Both the position numbers and the translations under genes were made by a program. From NCBI RefSeq assembly GCF_030848945.1, contig NZ_JANHAX010000001.1, positions 248,001 through 312,000 on the forward strand: 64,000 nt of DNA, written 5' to 3'. This document shows, piece by piece, positions 30,919 through 39,173 of the stretch; position 1 is the stretch's first letter; each line of letters starts with the position of its first letter. The DNA is from Marimonas arenosa. GTDB lineage: Bacteria > Pseudomonadota > Alphaproteobacteria > Rhodobacterales > Rhodobacteraceae. The notes below the pieces were generated by a model that was given only the letters and a program-made list of their open reading frames with translations, made no database searches and was not told the DNA's origin.

Positions 30919-31725
30919 TCAGCCCTTTTCAATATCCGGCGCGTCTACCGCCTTCATGCCGACGATGTGATAGCCGGCATCGACATGCAGGTTCTCGCCG
31001 GTGACGCCCGATGCCAGGTCCGACAGAAGGTAGAGCGCAGAGCGACCGACATCGTCGATGGTGACATTGCGGCGCAGCGGCGAGTTGTATTCGTTCCACT
31101 TCAGGATATAGCGGAAATCGCCGATGCCGGAGGCCGCCAGAGTTTTGATCGGGCCGGCGGAGATGGCGTTGACGCGGATGCCGTCCTTGCCCAGATCCTC
31201 GGCCATGTATTTGACCGACGCTTCCAAGGCGGCCTTGGCAACACCCATCACGTTGTAGTGCGGCATCACCTGCTCGGCGCCATAATAGGTCAGAGTGAGC
31301 GCCGAGCCGCCGTCGCCCATCAGCTTTTCAGCGCGCTGCATGACCGCGGTAAAGGAATAGACCGAGATGTCCATCGTCATCAGGAAGTTGTCTTTGCTGG
31401 TGTCGACATAGCGGCCGCGCAGCTCGTTCTTGTCGGAAAATCCGATGGCGTGGACGATGAAATCGAGTTTTCCCCACTTCGCCTCGATCTCGGCGAAGGC
31501 GGAGTCGATCGAGGCGGGGTCGGAAACGTCGCAATCGATCAGCGTCTCGACACCCAGTTGCTCGGCCAGTGGCGCGACGCGCTTGCGGAAGGCATCGCCC
31601 ATGTAGGAAAACGCCATCTCGGCTCCGGCTTCGGCGCAGGCCTTGGCAATGCCCCAAGCGATGGATTTGTCGTTGGCGAGCCCCATGATCAGGCCCCGTT
31701 TCCCCGCCATCAAGTTCGTTGACAT
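30919..31725 (-). CDS. fabI: Enoyl-ACP reductase
   Basis: FabI performs the last reduction of fatty-acid elongation with NADH and is the triclosan target. The 268-residue SDR protein has GLANDKSIAWGIA (a FabI-specific nucleotide motif) and the catalytic Tyr-X6-Lys in YNVMGVAKA. It diverges from pdxH across 97 bases that must carry both promoters. Confidence 0.97.
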   Translation of the reverse strand: MSTNLMAGKRGLIMGLANDKSIAWGIAKACAEAGAEMAFSYMGDAFRKRVAPLAEQLGVETLIDCDVSDPASIDSAFAEIEAKWGKLDFIVHAIGFSDKNELRGRYVDTSKDNFLMTMDISVYSFTAVMQRAEKLMGDGGSALTLTYYGAEQVMPHYNVMGVAKAALEASVKYMAEDLGKDGIRVNAISAGPIKTLAASGIGDFRYILKWNEYNSPLRRNVTIDDVGRSALYLLSDLASGVTGENLHVDAGYHIVGMKAVDAPDIEKG

Positions 31726-31822
31726 CTGTCCCCCGTTCCCGCGTCGCGCGCGCCTTTATTGCTGTTTGATTTCTTTAGGCGATTGAATAGGGTGCATCAA
31801 GGGCGGGAAGAAGGGGGAAGAG

Positions 31823-32428
31823 ATGTCCGACCGCAGCGGGATTTTTTCCGGTGACGATCCGTTTGCGATCGCCCGTGCGTGGCTGACAGAGGCCGAGGCC
31901 TCCGAGGTCAACGACCCCAATGCCATGGCGCTGGCCACGGTAGACGCGGACGGCCTGCCCAATGTGCGCATGGTGTTGCTGAAGGAAATCGAGGATGCGG
32001 CCTTCGTGTTCTATACCAACTATGAAAGCGTCAAGGCGGCCGAGATCGAAGGCGCCGGTAAGGCGGCTTTTGTGCTGCACTGGAAGTCGCTGCGTCGCCA
32101 GATCCGGGTACGGGGCACAGTGAGCCGCGAAGAGGGACCGCAGGCAGACGCGTATTACGCGTCGCGGTCGTTAAAAAGCCGTCTCGGCGCCTGGGCTTCA
32201 CAGCAGTCGCAACCGCTTAGTTCCCGCGCCGCGTTGGTGGCCGAAGTGGCCAAGGTGACCGCCCGGGAGGGCATGAATCCGAAGCGACCGCCCTTCTGGG
32301 GAGGCTACCGAATTGTGCCCAGCGAGATCGAGTTTTGGGCCGACGGAGCGTTCCGATTGCATGATAGGTTCCGTTGGGTAAGGCAGGAACCTGATGAAAA
32401 CTGGAGGATTCAGCGGCTCAATCCTTGA
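31823..32428 (+). CDS. pdxH: Pyridoxamine 5'-phosphate oxidase
   Basis: PdxH makes pyridoxal phosphate from PNP/PMP using FMN and oxygen. The 201-residue protein shows the RMVLLKEI strand, [15 protein letters not shown], and [14 protein letters not shown], then the C-terminal [18 protein letters not shown] purine-rich GGGGGAAGAG site precedes the ATG. It is followed by two palindromes before the cold-shock gene. Confidence 0.96.
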   Translation: MSDRSGIFSGDDPFAIARAWLTEAEASEVNDPNAMALATVDADGLPNVRMVLLKEIEDAAFVFYTNYESVKAAEIEGAGKAAFVLHWKSLRRQIRVRGTVSREEGPQADAYYASRSLKSRLGAWASQQSQPLSSRAALVAEVAKVTAREGMNPKRPPFWGGYRIVPSEIEFWADGAFRLHDRFRWVRQEPDENWRIQRLNP

Positions 32429-32429
32429 A

Positions 32430-32458
32430 TTTCACGTTACGTGAAAAGCAAGTACTTG
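32430..32458. promoter_or_regulatory. Two adjacent palindromes between pdxH and the cold-shock gene
   Basis: TTTCACG-TTA-CGTGAAA (32430-32446) is a perfect inverted repeat, and CAAGTACTTG (32449-32458) is a perfect 10-base palindrome just after it. Neither is followed by a T-run, so they look more like operators than terminators. They lie about 85-110 bases before the cold-shock start. Confidence 0.4.
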
Positions 32459-32541
32459 AACGAGAAAACATTTTTCTCCTTGAAACTGGTGGGCGCTTTG
32501 CGTCAGACAAGGAGTGGGGATGAATTTGATGGACAGGAAAC

Positions 32542-33078
32542 TTGAAACAGGATGCGAACAGCGCCCGTGAAGTCTTCGGTCAGGTAAAGTGGTTCGATCC
32601 CGCCAAGGGATTTGGGTTTGTGGTGGCCGATGAGGGTGGACCAGATATTCTTCTGCATGCCAATGTTCTGCGCAATTTCGGGCAGAGTTCAGTGGCAGAT
32701 GGTGCGCGTGTGCACATCCTTGTGCAGGAAACCGAACGCGGCGTTCAGGCTGTGGAAGTACTGAAGATCGAGCCTCCGGAGGGCACGGGCGGCCTGCCTT
32801 TGGCGGACTTTGCCGAGATCGATCCGAAGGTGATGGAAACCGCGCCACTGGAGCCGGCGCGGGTGAAATGGTTCGACAAGGGCAAGGGATTCGGTTTTGC
32901 CAACGTGTTTGGCCGCGGCGAGGACGTTTTCGTCCATATCGAGGTGCTGCGCCGCTCGGGCCTCGCCGATCTGTTGCCCGGCGAGGCGCTGGCGATCCGG
33001 GTGATCGACGGCAAGCGCGGCCGCATGGCGACCGAAGTCTGCGCCTGGGAGGCCGCTCTCAAACCCGAAGATCACTGA
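32542..33078 (+). CDS. Two-domain cold-shock protein
   Basis: The 178-residue protein contains two cold-shock domains that bind single-stranded RNA/DNA: residues about 11-75 (GQVKWFDPAKGFGFVV) and 107-170 (ARVKWFDKGKGFGFANV), each with the RNP-1 KGFGF core. Double-domain forms are common in alphaproteobacteria. The start is a TTG at 32542, supported by AGGAAAC 5 bases upstream; the ATGs at 32520 and 32529 are out of frame. The upstream leader of about 110 bases may matter for cold regulation. Confidence 0.88.
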   Translation: MKQDANSAREVFGQVKWFDPAKGFGFVVADEGGPDILLHANVLRNFGQSSVADGARVHILVQETERGVQAVEVLKIEPPEGTGGLPLADFAEIDPKVMETAPLEPARVKWFDKGKGFGFANVFGRGEDVFVHIEVLRRSGLADLLPGEALAIRVIDGKRGRMATEVCAWEAALKPEDH

Positions 33079-33082
33079 GCCG

Positions 33083-33574
33083 ATGCGGCGCATTGTGACC
33101 ATTGGTCTGTTGCGCGCATGTCTCGGTGGCGTGCTTTACCTGACATTGGCGCTTCCTGGATGGGCTGCCGGGTGCCGTGAGGATACCGTGTTCTTGCGCG
33201 GCCCCTGGGGGTCAGCACGGTTCACGGTCGAGATCGCCGACAGCATCGGTGAACGCGCTCGCGGGTTGATGCATCGCGAAAGCCTGCCAAAGAGCCATGG
33301 CATGCTGTTCATCTATCCCCGTCCCAGCGTCGTGTCTTTCTGGATGAAAAACACCCTGATCCCGCTCGACATGGTGTTCCTTGATCCCCGCGGTGTGGTG
33401 CGGCACGTGCACCATATGGCGGTCCCGGGCGACCGGACACCAATTCCCGGCGGAAAAGACATCCTGGTCGTGCTCGAAATAAACGGTGGGTTGGCTCGCG
33501 CCCTGGGAATCTCTCCAGGTAGCGAGATGCGGCACCCTGCTTTCGGTTCAGGCGCTGCCTGGCCTTGCACGTGA
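33083..33574 (+). CDS. DUF192 domain protein, secreted
   Basis: The 163-residue protein has a signal peptide (about residues 1-28, ending PGWAA) and a DUF192 domain with RARGLMHRESLP and FWMKNTLIPLDMVF, the family's most conserved stretch. Its function is unknown; it is probably periplasmic. It starts 4 bases after the cold-shock gene stop, so the two are co-transcribed in this group. Confidence 0.9.
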   Translation: MRRIVTIGLLRACLGGVLYLTLALPGWAAGCREDTVFLRGPWGSARFTVEIADSIGERARGLMHRESLPKSHGMLFIYPRPSVVSFWMKNTLIPLDMVFLDPRGVVRHVHHMAVPGDRTPIPGGKDILVVLEINGGLARALGISPGSEMRHPAFGSGAAWPCT

Positions 33575-33610
33575 TTGGGAACGTTGACCGTGATCCGATG
33601 AAAATGCGGA

Positions 33611-34510
33611 TCAACGCGACTGGGCAAGGCAGAGCGCCGCGCCGTGCAGCGGTGCAGCTTCGTCGGTGATCAGGCGCAGGGGAAATTGGCGCATAAGGTC
33701 GCTATAGGCGCCCCGGGCGCCATAATGATGCTGGAAGCCCGGATCAGACAGGTGCTGGTAGAGCGCCCGTCCGACTGCGCCCGCGAGGTAAAGACCACCA
33801 TAGGGCAAGTGGGTGAGCGCCAGCGAGCCGAGATAGGCGCCGAGCAGCCGCAGGGCGGCGGCAAGTGTGGCCTCGCACCCCGGTGCCGGGGCGGCAATGT
33901 CGTCGGCCGGGCGGCTTTCGCCGGTGCGGAGGCGGTGCAACCGCCTAAGCCCCGGACCCGACAGGGCGGCTTCGATGGCGGAACTGCCGAAATCCTGGAT
34001 CAGGGCGGCCAGCAGCGACGCGTCTTCGGGCGTGGTGAAGGGCAGGGAGTGATAGCCGTGCTCTGCCGGTGGCACCCAGACTTTGCCATCAGGCAGGGGA
34101 TGGGCGACGGCGGCGTTATTGCCGGTGCCCAGGGCCAGGACGAGGCGGGGCTGCTCTATGGCGCTGCCGGCAATCCCGGACACGGCGAGGGCATAGCCCA
34201 TCGCCTGGAGGTCGTTAAGCAGCACGACATCGGTGCAGCCGGTGGCCCGCGCGATCTCGGCGCGGCTGATCTGCCAGTTGCGATTGGTCAACCGGATCGT
34301 CTCGCCGCTGACCGGACCAGCAGCAGCAAGACAGACAACGGCAGGTGTGACCTCCACGTCCTTCAGATACTCCTGCAATAGAACCGCGATGCCGGAGGCG
34401 CGGACATTGGCGATGCGGCGGATGCTGTCGTGGCGCAGACGCACACCGTCAGACAACGCAAAACGGCTGGTGGTGCCGCCGATATCGGCGACGAGAAAGG
34501 GGCGGACCAT
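33611..34510 (-). CDS. glk: Glucokinase
   Basis: Glk phosphorylates glucose with ATP. The 299-residue protein has the phosphate-1 motif ADIGGTTSRFAL near residue 8, the catalytic LLNDLQAMGYAL segment and the LALGTGNNAA motif of the bacterial hexokinase-like Glk family, not the ROK zinc motif. The ATG at 34510 (MVRPFLVADIGG) is used; an extension upstream would cross the terminator of the preceding operon. It converges on the DUF192 gene. Confidence 0.93.
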   Translation of the reverse strand: MVRPFLVADIGGTTSRFALSDGVRLRHDSIRRIANVRASGIAVLLQEYLKDVEVTPAVVCLAAAGPVSGETIRLTNRNWQISRAEIARATGCTDVVLLNDLQAMGYALAVSGIAGSAIEQPRLVLALGTGNNAAVAHPLPDGKVWVPPAEHGYHSLPFTTPEDASLLAALIQDFGSSAIEAALSGPGLRRLHRLRTGESRPADDIAAPAPGCEATLAAALRLLGAYLGSLALTHLPYGGLYLAGAVGRALYQHLSDPGFQHHYGARGAYSDLMRQFPLRLITDEAAPLHGAALCLAQSR

Positions 34511-34540
34511 GCCGATAGGATGGCGCGAACCCCGGGACAA

Positions 34541-34566
34541 GAAAACCCCGCCTTTCGGGGCGGGGT
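34541..34566 (-). terminator. Rho-independent terminator of the one-carbon operon
   Basis: CCCCGCC (34546-34552) pairs with GGCGGGG (34559-34565) around a 6-base loop. Read on the minus strand the stem is followed by TTTTC, the expected U-run. It lies 21 bases past the stop of the methyltransferase gene. Confidence 0.85.
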
Positions 34567-34586
34567 GTTCGTTTCCTCCGGATGGC

Positions 34587-35669
34587 TCAGGCGCGGCGGC
34601 GGCGGCCTCCCGCTCGGCCACCACGACCGCGAGCCTCTTCACCGGGTTTCAGCGGTACCTTGTTGAAGCGGATCCACTCGGCGCCCCCCTCGTCGTTGTT
34701 GGTCAGGAAGTTGGCGGCACGGATCGCTTCCATCTCCTTGCCCGGGCGCGGCAGGGTAGAGCCGATGCCGAAGAGGGTGACAAAAGTTTCGTCGTCGATG
34801 TTTTCGGGAAGGATCACGCCAGCGGCAAGCACTTCCTCTTTCTTCGCCGCGATCGCCTTGGGACCGATGGGCAGGGCCACCGGGTTCATGATGGCGCTGG
34901 TCATGCCGGCGCCCATCGCCATTGGCAGGAAAGCATTGTTGATGCCGTGGCGGTTGGGCAGACCGAACGAGATGTTCGAGGCGCCGCAGGTGGTGTTCAC
35001 GCCCAGCTCTTCGCGCAGACGGCGCACCAGCGTGAAAACCTGGAGTCCGGCGGTGCCCATGGCGCCGATCGGCATGACCAGCGGATCGACCACGATGTCA
35101 TGCGCCGGGATACCGAAATCGGCAGCGCGCTCGACGATCTTCTTGGCCACCGCGAAGCGAACGTCGGGGTCCTCGGAGATGCCGGTGTCGTCGTTCGAGA
35201 TCGCCACAACGGGGACATTGTATTTCTTGACCAGCGGCAGGATCGCTTCCAGCCGCTCTTCCTCGCCGGTGACCGAATTCAGCAGCGGTCGTCCCTCGGC
35301 GGCCGCGAGACCGTTTTCCAGCGCGCCGGGGACGGACGAGTCGATGCAGAGCGGTACGTCGACCACAGCTTGCACCACCTCGACCAGTTGCTTCATCAAA
35401 GTCGGCTCGACGAAATTGTTGTCGGCATAGCGCGGGTCTTCGGCCATCTTGTTCGAGAACACGGCGCCCGAATTGATGTCGAGCACGGTGGCGCCGGCCG
35501 CGACCTGGGCCACCGCGTCGGCTTCAACGCGCGAGAAATCGCCGCGTTCCAGTTCCTCGTTGAGGATCTTGCGGCCGGTCGGGTTGATCCGCTCGCCGAT
35601 CACGCAGAACGGCTGATCAAAGCCGATGATGGCGGTCTTGGTTTTCGATTCGACGATCGTCCGGGTCAT
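34587..35669 (-). CDS. Methyltetrahydrofolate/corrinoid methyltransferase
   Basis: The 360-residue protein has a pterin-binding (DHPS-like) barrel, as in MetH domain 2 and AcsE: GERINPTGRK near residue 26, then VLDINSGA, LCIDSSVPGALE and NSVTGEEE. It should move a methyl group between tetrahydrofolate and a corrinoid protein. The C-terminus is a short Arg/Gly-rich tail that could bind nucleic acid or be disordered. It follows the MTHFR gene by 4 bases. No corrinoid protein is in the window, so the partner is encoded elsewhere. Confidence 0.9.
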   Translation of the reverse strand: MTRTIVESKTKTAIIGFDQPFCVIGERINPTGRKILNEELERGDFSRVEADAVAQVAAGATVLDINSGAVFSNKMAEDPRYADNNFVEPTLMKQLVEVVQAVVDVPLCIDSSVPGALENGLAAAEGRPLLNSVTGEEERLEAILPLVKKYNVPVVAISNDDTGISEDPDVRFAVAKKIVERAADFGIPAHDIVVDPLVMPIGAMGTAGLQVFTLVRRLREELGVNTTCGASNISFGLPNRHGINNAFLPMAMGAGMTSAIMNPVALPIGPKAIAAKKEEVLAAGVILPENIDDETFVTLFGIGSTLPRPGKEMEAIRAANFLTNNDEGGAEWIRFNKVPLKPGEEARGRGGRAGGRRRRA

Positions 35670-35673
35670 GGGG

Positions 35674-36606
35674 TTATCCTTGTTGCGCTGCGGACACCGC
35701 CTTGGCGCCGCCATGATCGATGGCCCATTGGGCGTTGGTCTTGATGCCGCCGAGCGGGAAGAAATGGACCTGCGCGATGTTGAAATCGGGATGCGCGGCC
35801 TTGTGGGCGGCGAGATCGGTCAGAATCTCGGTCGGCTCATAAGGCAACAGCAGCTTCGACACGTCCTTGGCGCGGCGCTGCAGCACGCGGATCGACGGAC
35901 CGACGCCGCAGGTGACGGCGAACTTGATCATCGTCTGCAGCTTGGCCGGGCCGGCAATGCCGATATGCACGGGCAGGTCGATGCCGGCCTGCTTGAGCCC
36001 GTTTGCCCAGGCGATGATCGGTTTTGCCTCGAACGCGAACTGGGTGGCGATTGCCATCGTCGCGTCGCTGCGTTCCGAAAATTTCTGTTTCCATTGAAGG
36101 GCGTCCTCGACATTCTTCATGCTGCCGTCCGGGTCAATGTCGCGGTTGCCCTCGGGATGGCCGGCGACATGCAGCCGGGTGAATCCGGCCTTGTCGAACA
36201 GTCCGGTCTCCATCAGCTGCATCGAGCAGTGGAAATCGCCATGCGGTTCGGACACGCCTCCGGCAAGCAAGAGCGCCTGTTTCACATCGGCCTCGCCCTG
36301 GTACATCGAGATCCAGTTTTCCAGCGTCGCCGCATCCTTGATGATGCGCGCGGGGAAATGCGGCATCGCATCATAGCCTTCGCGCTTCAAACGCGCGGCG
36401 GTGGCGACCATGTCCTCGATAGGCGTGCCCTCGATATGGGCGACATAGACCCTTGTGCCCTTGGGCAGCAGATCACGGAAATCCTCGACCTTCTCAGCGG
36501 TGCGCGGCATCACCTCAATGGAGTAGCCCTCGAGGAAGGCCGCCATCTCGGGGTTGACGGGGGTGGCCAGATCGGCCTCTTTCTTGCGGAAGTTCAGCAA
36601 AGACAT
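35674..36606 (-). CDS. Methylenetetrahydrofolate reductase-like protein
   Basis: The 310-residue protein is a MetF-like flavoprotein that interconverts 5,10-methylene- and 5-methyl-THF. Segments resembling the family include the EVMPRTAEKVEDF start of the barrel (standing for the EFFPP motif), LLAGGVSEPHGDF and LHVAGHPEGNRD. I prefer the second of two tandem ATGs, at 36606, with GGAG 7 bases before it; 36609 is also possible. With its neighbours it forms a one-carbon unit seen across Rhodobacterales, linked by others to methyl transfer from methylated amines. Confidence 0.9.
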   Translation of the reverse strand: MSLLNFRKKEADLATPVNPEMAAFLEGYSIEVMPRTAEKVEDFRDLLPKGTRVYVAHIEGTPIEDMVATAARLKREGYDAMPHFPARIIKDAATLENWISMYQGEADVKQALLLAGGVSEPHGDFHCSMQLMETGLFDKAGFTRLHVAGHPEGNRDIDPDGSMKNVEDALQWKQKFSERSDATMAIATQFAFEAKPIIAWANGLKQAGIDLPVHIGIAGPAKLQTMIKFAVTCGVGPSIRVLQRRAKDVSKLLLPYEPTEILTDLAAHKAAHPDFNIAQVHFFPLGGIKTNAQWAIDHGGAKAVSAAQQG

Positions 36607-36634
36607 CATCGCACTCCAAAGGCGCATCGGGGGG

Positions 36635-36931
36635 TCAGTCCCGACCATCGTTGGCGATCAGGGCGCGGATGCGGTCCTGATCATATTCCGCGTCGATGCG
36701 GGCTGCTTCGCTTGCGGCTACATCGGCGGGCTCTCCGTCGACGGAATAGGCAGGCGCCTTGCGCCATTCGGCAAGATAGGCGTCGGTGTCCGACGCGCCT
36801 ACCTTCATCGCGGCCCGGTCGATCGCCTGTTCGAAGCGCTCGGGCAGGGGGTGTTTAGCCCCGCGCCGTCCCTTGCCCACGATGACCTGGGCGGGGATAT
36901 CGCGCCAATAAACGATGGTGACGTCCGGCAT
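36635..36931 (-). CDS. Virulence-factor-family protein (conserved, small)
   Basis: This 98-residue protein (MPDVTIVYWRDIPAQVIVGK near the N-terminus) belongs to a small conserved family often named virulence factor. It has a strand-rich start, a charged helical middle and no signal peptide. It is the first gene of the operon with the MTHFR and methyltransferase genes, 28 bases upstream, so a one-carbon or corrinoid role is more likely than virulence; that is inference. Confidence 0.85.
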   Translation of the reverse strand: MPDVTIVYWRDIPAQVIVGKGRRGAKHPLPERFEQAIDRAAMKVGASDTDAYLAEWRKAPAYSVDGEPADVAASEAARIDAEYDQDRIRALIANDGRD

Positions 36932-36997
36932 CAGCTGATTCCTTCCTAGTCCTGCGCCCTCTCTACTGGAGCGCCGGGGCGGGTAAGGGTCGGTTTT

Positions 36998-37026
36998 CGA
37001 CGCCGCAACGCGATGTTGCGACGTCG
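36998..37026. other. Long imperfect hairpin between phoX and the one-carbon operon
   Basis: CGACG-C-CGCAAC pairs with GTTGCG-A-CGTCG around GCGAT, giving 11 pairs with one mismatch. No T-run follows on the minus strand, where phoX ends, so it may be a factor-dependent end or an operator. The whole 170-base gap holds no gene. Confidence 0.45.
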
Positions 37027-37102
37027 CCAGAACCTAGAGCCTATGTGAAACGGGCGCCACCTGGGCACGCGCTCATAATTTTCAAGAAGATGTTGAACCG
37101 GG

Positions 37103-38998
37103 TCAGCCCAGCAAATCGCCATCCTCGCGCGTCACCGCGATGATCGCCGAACGCGGCACCGCAGCGCCGCCGTCGGGCCAATGCGAATTGCCGCGTTCGC
37201 CCGGGTGCTGGATGCCCACGAACATGGTGCGCCGGTCGGGTGACCAGCACAGGCCGGTGACCTCGCATTCCTTCGGCCCCACCAGGAAGCGGCGGATCTC
37301 GCCCGTCACCGGGTCGCCCGCCAGCATCTGGTTGTTGCCCTGGCCCTCGAAATCGCCTTCGTCCGAGTATCTGCCGTCGGTCTGGATCCACAGCAGGCCG
37401 TTGGAATCGAACGCCAACCCGTCGGGCGAGTTGAACATGTTGCCCACATTGACGTTTTCGGAACCGGCATAGGCGTCACCGTGCACCGCGGGGTTGCCCG
37501 CCAGGACGTAGAGATCCCAGGCGAAGCCGGCGGCGGTGTGGTCGCCACTGTCGGGACGCCAGCGCACGATCTGGCCGTAGTTGTTCTGCACGCGCGGGTT
37601 CGGGCCATCCGCCGGGGTCAGATCGCCGCCCTTGTTGGGCTTGATGCCGCGGTACCTGTTGTTGGTCAGCGCACAGTAAATCTCCGGCGCGTTGGGATTG
37701 GCGGTGACCCATTCCGGGCGGTCCATTGTGGTGGCGCCCACACTGGAGGCTGCCTGCCGGGTATGAATGCAGATTTCCGCCTTGATCATGCCGGTAACCT
37801 CTTCCGAAAGCTCTAGCCATTCACCGGTGCCGTTGGCATGGAAACGCGCCGCGTAAAGCGTGCCGTTCTCCATCAGGTCGTCGGTGTCGGTGCCCGGCGC
37901 ATAGACGCCGTTCGAGACATAGCGATAGAGAAACTCGCCGCGCTCATCATCGCCCATGTAAATCACCAGTCGGCCCCCCGAGTTGAGGACGCATTCGGCG
38001 TTTTCATGCTTGAACCGGCCCAGGGCGGTACGTTTCTTCGGCACGGAGTTCGGGTCGGTCGGGTCGATTTCGACGACATAGCCGGCCCGGTTGGGTTCGT
38101 TGGGGGTCTTGGCGATGTCGAAACGGTCGTCGATCCGGGCCCAGCCGTAACCCCAGTCCTTGGCCGAGACGCCATAGCGTTTCAGCGCCGGATCGATTTC
38201 GACATCCTTCCGGTCTTCGGTGGCCTCGGACGAACTGAAATAGCCGTTGAAATTTTCCTCGCAGGCCAGGTACGTGCCCCAGGGCGTGGTGCCCGACCCG
38301 CAGTTATTCCAGGTGCCCCAAGTTTTGGTGCCGGTGGGGTCGGCGTCAGTTTTCATCAAATCGTGCCCGGCCGCCGGACCCGTCAGGGCCATTTCAGTGC
38401 GCGGCGTGATGCGGCGGTTGAAGGGGCTGTCGGTGACCACGCCCCAGCCATTATCTCCATGGGCCAGTTCGACTACGGTTACGCCATGAGCCAGCAGGCT
38501 TTTCTCGATCTCGTCTGCATTAGGGCCTTCGTCTCCGCGATTGCCCCAGATGATGGAGCGATTGGTGTATTCGTTGTTGACCGCCAGAAGCACCCGGCCG
38601 TCATGCGGAAAGATCTCCATGCCATCGGTGTTGTCGCCGAAGGCCAGCGCTTGGGTTGCGGCGGTGCCGCGGGTTTCCGGGTTGAATTCGGCGCCTTCGG
38701 ACCAGAGGGGATCGGCCCAGCGCACGACGATTTCCGCCTTGTAGCCGGGCGGCAGGGTGACGGTGTCGGCGGTCGACGCGCCGATCTGTTCGAAGGCGAA
38801 GCGGCTGGTCTCGGCCCGCGCACCCGAAGGCAGTGTGGCGCCGCCCAGCGTGGCGAACCCGCCCACGGCCAGCACGCCGCCCACGAAGCCACGGCGTGAC
38901 AGGGCGGCCTCGACCACGTCGTCGAAATCACAGGTCTCGGCGCGCGGGTTCAGCGCCTCGTCGAAATCGTCAAAGCTCATTTCATCCTGTTGGCTCAT
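37103..38998 (-). CDS. phoX: PhoX-family alkaline phosphatase
   Basis: PhoX releases phosphate from organic esters in the periplasm, using calcium and iron. The 631-residue protein has a twin-arginine signal (SRRGFVGGVLAVGG, Arg35-Arg36), consistent with Tat export of a metal-loaded enzyme, and family segments such as LACEENFNGYF and GRFKHENAECVL. The ATG at 38998 follows AGGAG. A candidate Pho box lies 86 bases upstream, so phosphate-starvation control is likely. Confidence 0.93.
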   Translation of the reverse strand: MSQQDEMSFDDFDEALNPRAETCDFDDVVEAALSRRGFVGGVLAVGGFATLGGATLPSGARAETSRFAFEQIGASTADTVTLPPGYKAEIVVRWADPLWSEGAEFNPETRGTAATQALAFGDNTDGMEIFPHDGRVLLAVNNEYTNRSIIWGNRGDEGPNADEIEKSLLAHGVTVVELAHGDNGWGVVTDSPFNRRITPRTEMALTGPAAGHDLMKTDADPTGTKTWGTWNNCGSGTTPWGTYLACEENFNGYFSSSEATEDRKDVEIDPALKRYGVSAKDWGYGWARIDDRFDIAKTPNEPNRAGYVVEIDPTDPNSVPKKRTALGRFKHENAECVLNSGGRLVIYMGDDERGEFLYRYVSNGVYAPGTDTDDLMENGTLYAARFHANGTGEWLELSEEVTGMIKAEICIHTRQAASSVGATTMDRPEWVTANPNAPEIYCALTNNRYRGIKPNKGGDLTPADGPNPRVQNNYGQIVRWRPDSGDHTAAGFAWDLYVLAGNPAVHGDAYAGSENVNVGNMFNSPDGLAFDSNGLLWIQTDGRYSDEGDFEGQGNNQMLAGDPVTGEIRRFLVGPKECEVTGLCWSPDRRTMFVGIQHPGERGNSHWPDGGAAVPRSAIIAVTREDGDLLG

Positions 38999-39083
38999 GT
39001 TCGGCTCCTGGTGAGATTGTTGTAAAAGACGATGCGCGCAAAATCGAGGCCAGCGCGCACAGGTCAAGCCATGCCGTTCGGGT

Positions 39084-39110
39084 ATGAAAGCCATGTGACA
39101 ATGGTGAAAG
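39084..39110 (-). promoter_or_regulatory. Candidate Pho box between phoX and ppx
   Basis: On the minus strand TTGTCAC-ATGG-CTTTCAT (39084-39101) matches the PhoB half-site layout 7-4-7 of the consensus CTGTCAT-N4-CTGTCAT. A third half-site-like CTTTCAC lies at 39104-39110. It is 86 bases from phoX and 73 from ppx, which diverge here. Confidence 0.65.
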
Positions 39111-39173
39111 CTCTTGCGCGAGAACGGACCTGAGCCTACTTTGAACATAACTCGAAATGGAGGGCGTATAGCC

